This document shows, piece after piece, positions 61,889-64,000 of a stretch of DNA of 64,000 bases. Source of the stretch: Cloacibacterium caeni (GTDB lineage: Bacteria; Bacteroidota; Bacteroidia; Flavobacteriales; Weeksellaceae). Made by a program: the position numbers and the translations under genes. Under the pieces are notes generated by a model. It was not told the origin of the DNA and did not search any database. It saw only the letters and a list, made by a program, of their open reading frames with translations. Position 1 is the first letter of the stretch; every line of letters begins with the position of its first letter. The stretch lies in assembly GCF_907163105.1 (NCBI RefSeq), contig NZ_OU015321.1:2309001-2373000 (forward strand), given 5' to 3'.

Positions 61889-62319
61889 TGTTTACACCAG
61901 AATATTTCATGAAACAGGCTTTGCAAGAAGCCGAAATTGCCAGAGAAAAAGACGAAGTTCCTATTGGTTGCGTGATTGTTTTCAAAGATAGAATTATCGC
62001 GAGAGGTCATAATCTTACAGAACAATTAAATGACGTGACTGCGCATGCAGAAATGCAGGCAATTACTTCTGCGGCTAATTTTTTGGGCGGAAAATATTTA
62101 AAAGATTGTACCATGTATGTTACGCTAGAACCTTGTGTAATGTGTGCGGGAGCTCTAACTTGGTCACAGATTTCAAAAGTTGTCATTGGTGCGAGAGATG
62201 AAAAGCGAGGTTTCATCAATCAAAACGTGAAACTTCATCCTAAAACAGAAATTGTTTCGGGAATTTTAGAAAATGAATGCTCAGAAATCGTGAAAAGTTT
62301 CTTTAAAAATAAAAGATAA
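61888..62319 (+). CDS. tadA: tRNA-adenosine(34) deaminase
   Basis: Deaminates A34 to inosine in tRNA-Arg(ACG). The 143 residues have the zinc site HAEMQAI with the catalytic Glu and PCVMCAGAL with two Cys, plus VPIGCVIVFKDRI at the N-terminus. The start overlaps the previous stop (TAATG). Copy D of the 3'-end repeat begins 5 nt after the stop. Confidence 0.95.
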   Translation: MFTPEYFMKQALQEAEIAREKDEVPIGCVIVFKDRIIARGHNLTEQLNDVTAHAEMQAITSAANFLGGKYLKDCTMYVTLEPCVMCAGALTWSQISKVVIGARDEKRGFINQNVKLHPKTEIVSGILENECSEIVKSFFKNKR

Positions 62320-62324
62320 TTTTT

Positions 62325-62403
62325 GGGCAGCTTTTCCGCCTTCCGTTCCCGCTTTTTTACTTCACTACGTTTCGTAAAAAGAGCTTCACTCAAGTCGGGC
62401 TGC
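62325..62403 (+). repeat. Intergenic 3'-end repeat element, copy D
   Basis: From GGGCAGC to CGGGCTGC (the ends are complementary), with TTCCGTTCCCGC on the left, an inner stem TTTTTAC/GTAAAAA and GAGCTTCACTCAAGTC on the right. Same orientation relative to the preceding gene as copies A to C. Confidence 0.7.
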
Positions 62404-62461
62404 GAGATTTCGTCTAAAAAATACAGTTTTCCACAAAAGAAAATTCTACAATTTTTTGAAA

Positions 62462-63220
62462 TTATTTGTCTTTCCCTAGGAAATAAAGACCTTTTAAAGT
62501 GTGTAATTTATCCGCGATGTCTATTTTATTGGTCAAAGGTTGATAAACATGAGAAACGCCACCTGTTGCAATAACGAAACATTCATCGTTTACTTCTTCG
62601 TTTATACGGTCGATAAAACCTTCTACCATTCCTAAAAAGCCATAAACCATCCCCGAAGTCATACAAGAAACCGTATCATGTCCTAAAACAGATTTTGGTT
62701 TAGTGAGCTCTATTTCAGGCAGTTGTGCGGTTTGTTTCACCAAAGAATTAAGAGAAGTGATAATTCCTGGAGCGATGATTACGCCCAAAACTTCTCCATC
62801 TTCGGCTACACAACTTGCAGTAAGTGCAGTTCCGAAATCTAGAATAATTTTCTTTTTGTTGGGATAGAGAAAATGAGCTGCCACTAAATTGGCAAAAATA
62901 TCAGTTCCCATTTGATTAGACTTATGATGAATAGGAGAGTGCGTTTTTCTATCTACCACTATGGCTTCTATTCCGTGAATTTTATACAAAGCACTGCTGA
63001 TAATGTGTGTAAGCTGAGGTACCACAGAACCAATAATGATTTTATCTACCTTTTCTATATCTACATTGTACGTTTGATACAGCATAGAAAATTGGGCGAA
63101 AAGTTCGTCTCTAGTTCCGTAAGGTTTGGTGTTAATAATCCAAGAAACATCACATTTACCATCAATAAAATGGCCAAATCTAATATTGGTGTTGCCAATG
63201 TTTATTACAATGCTCGTCAT
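62462..63220 (-). CDS. coaX: Type III pantothenate kinase
   Basis: First step of coenzyme A synthesis. The 252 residues have the ASKHA phosphate loop INIGNTNIRFG (6-16), the catalytic-Asp region KIILDFGTALTASCV and GVIIAPGI, with a C-terminal GGVSHVYQPL. Type III form, which depends on a monovalent cation and is not feedback inhibited by CoA. Confidence 0.95.
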   Translation of the reverse strand: MTSIVINIGNTNIRFGHFIDGKCDVSWIINTKPYGTRDELFAQFSMLYQTYNVDIEKVDKIIIGSVVPQLTHIISSALYKIHGIEAIVVDRKTHSPIHHKSNQMGTDIFANLVAAHFLYPNKKKIILDFGTALTASCVAEDGEVLGVIIAPGIITSLNSLVKQTAQLPEIELTKPKSVLGHDTVSCMTSGMVYGFLGMVEGFIDRINEEVNDECFVIATGGVSHVYQPLTNKIDIADKLHTLKGLYFLGKDK

Positions 63221-63270
63221 TGATTTTAAAAGAAAAATTAGAACCGAAAGTTAAGCATTTTCTGCATAAA

Positions 63271-63296
63271 AAAAGTTGAGAAATTTCTCAACTTTT
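63271..63296 (-). terminator. Terminator after the M1 peptidase gene
   Basis: Perfect stem AAAAGTTGAG/CTCAACTTTT with a 6-nt loop AAATTT, T runs on both sides. It overlaps the stop codon region of the peptidase gene. Confidence 0.85.
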
Positions 63297-64000
63297 ATTT
63301 TACTTCTAAAAAATTATTTTCAGGGTTTACATCTGCTAATCTTTGAGAGAAGTCTATTCCTAAAATTTGTAAATCAGATTTTTTGTAAGGAATGGTCAAA
63401 GTGTATTCTTTGGTAGTCCAGTTCCAATAATTTAAGGTTTGGAAGTCTCCAAAATAATCTTTGGTTTTAGGAGCTCTCATCATATTTAGCGGAATGTGAT
63501 AGTTCACCGTTTTTTTGTCTTTTGTAAAAATGCTAAAATCAATTGGCATAGGAACTTCACCGTTATTTACGAGCGTAATCGTAGTAGAATCATCATTGTA
63601 TTTTACATCTTTTATCGCGTAATCTATGGTTTTGGTCGTGTTAATCCAATAATGATGGAACCATTTCAAATCCATACCAGAAATTTGCTGTGCAATATGG
63701 ATAAAATCTCTATCTGTAGGATGTTTAAGGTTCCAGTCTTGGTAATATTTTTTCAAAATTTTAGATAAATTTTCTTCACCCACAATGTAGCCTAGTTCTA
63801 CTAAGAATAATTCGCCTTTAGTGTAAGAAGCTACGGTATAAGCCGTTCCGTTATCGTGATGGTCTGCTAACCAAACTGCTGGTTCTTCTTTGCCAGATTT
63901 TACAAATCTTACATAGGACTGAATTGCATTGTAAAAAGGATTTGGCATATCATCTTTAGGGAAAAGTGCATTCATCACGAAATCTTCTGCATAACTGGTA
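63295..64000 (-). CDS. M1-family metallopeptidase, C-terminal part (5' end outside window)
   Basis: The frame stays open to the window end, so the visible 235 residues are a C-terminal piece. They fit the end of an M1 (gluzincin) aminopeptidase: TKGELFLVELGYIVGEENL, then KILKKYYQDWNLKHPTDRDF and GMDLKWFHHYWINTTKTIDYAI, where the HEXXH zinc site would lie outside the window. A beta-rich tail follows. Such proteins are secreted or periplasmic in Flavobacteriia. Confidence 0.85.
   Translation of the reverse strand, partial: TSYAEDFVMNALFPKDDMPNPFYNAIQSYVRFVKSGKEEPAVWLADHHDNGTAYTVASYTKGELFLVELGYIVGEENLSKILKKYYQDWNLKHPTDRDFIHIAQQISGMDLKWFHHYWINTTKTIDYAIKDVKYNDDSTTITLVNNGEVPMPIDFSIFTKDKKTVNYHIPLNMMRAPKTKDYFGDFQTLNYWNWTTKEYTLTIPYKKSDLQILGIDFSQRLADVNPENNFLEVK

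Overview
The window reads as chromosomal DNA of a low-GC member of the Bacteroidota, class Flavobacteriia, most like the Chryseobacterium/Cloacibacterium group (genus not assigned). The grounds are a gliding lipoprotein gldH, a MurF-Alr fusion, DUF5686 and patatin/Omp85 outer-membrane proteins, tRNA genes without an encoded CCA end, TTG and GTG starts, and promoters of the Bacteroidota type (TTTG, 19 nt, TAnnTTTG). Most of it is ordinary core genome. Translocation, genome-island and repeat features are scattered between the core genes.

Layout. 1-9.8 kb: end of pgk, a methyltransferase, mnmG flanked on both sides by perfect parS palindromes, ybeY, a patatin-like outer-membrane phospholipase, the murF-alr fusion and tdk. 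9.8-17.4 kb: a Glu-rich coiled-coil protein, a Mur ligase, a single-domain Y1 (IS200/RAYT-like) transposase gene bracketed by palindromic REP-like repeats, rsmI, a frameshifted YdeI-family gene, fabG, a nucleosidase and guaC. 17.4-22 kb: a four-gene DNA modification/restriction island on the minus strand: an Xre-HTH/beta-class methylase whose C-terminus is overwritten by a repeat element, a HARE-HTH/Mrr/RAMA endonuclease, a 100-residue unknown protein, and a gamma-class N6-adenine methylase that lacks the usual N-terminal domain. 22-34.5 kb: surE, DUF5686 protein, Prc protease, ogt, and an iron cluster (feoA, feoB, ferritin, a Cys/Lys-rich microprotein and a FeoB-associated small membrane protein), then an M14 peptidase and a lipoprotein. 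34.5-42.6 kb, minus strand: lepA, an ECF sigma/anti-sigma/Spy-like module, rplY, prs, an SGNH lipoprotein and a FadL-type porin. 43-53 kb: ricT-gldH-PBP1A, selO, a polytopic membrane protein, a TPR protein and glmM. 53-64 kb: a large outer-membrane barrel protein, exbB-exbD-tonB, folC, a tRNA-Val array with a broken leading copy, two TonB-C-like small proteins, tadA, coaX and the end of an M1 peptidase.

The most notable things are: the two parS sites around mnmG, which imply that this is an origin-proximal region; the restriction island with a methylase cut by an intergenic repeat; a family of four 3'-end elements (after ybeY, tonB and tadA, and inside the methylase); the RAYT/REP cassette next to rsmI; the chimeric tRNA copy; and a Cys-rich 50-residue protein with an apparently leaderless promoter beside ferritin. 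Several other intergenic inverted repeats, each built from its own short word, are also listed. No CRISPR array, rRNA operon, prophage or recognisable oriC was seen.
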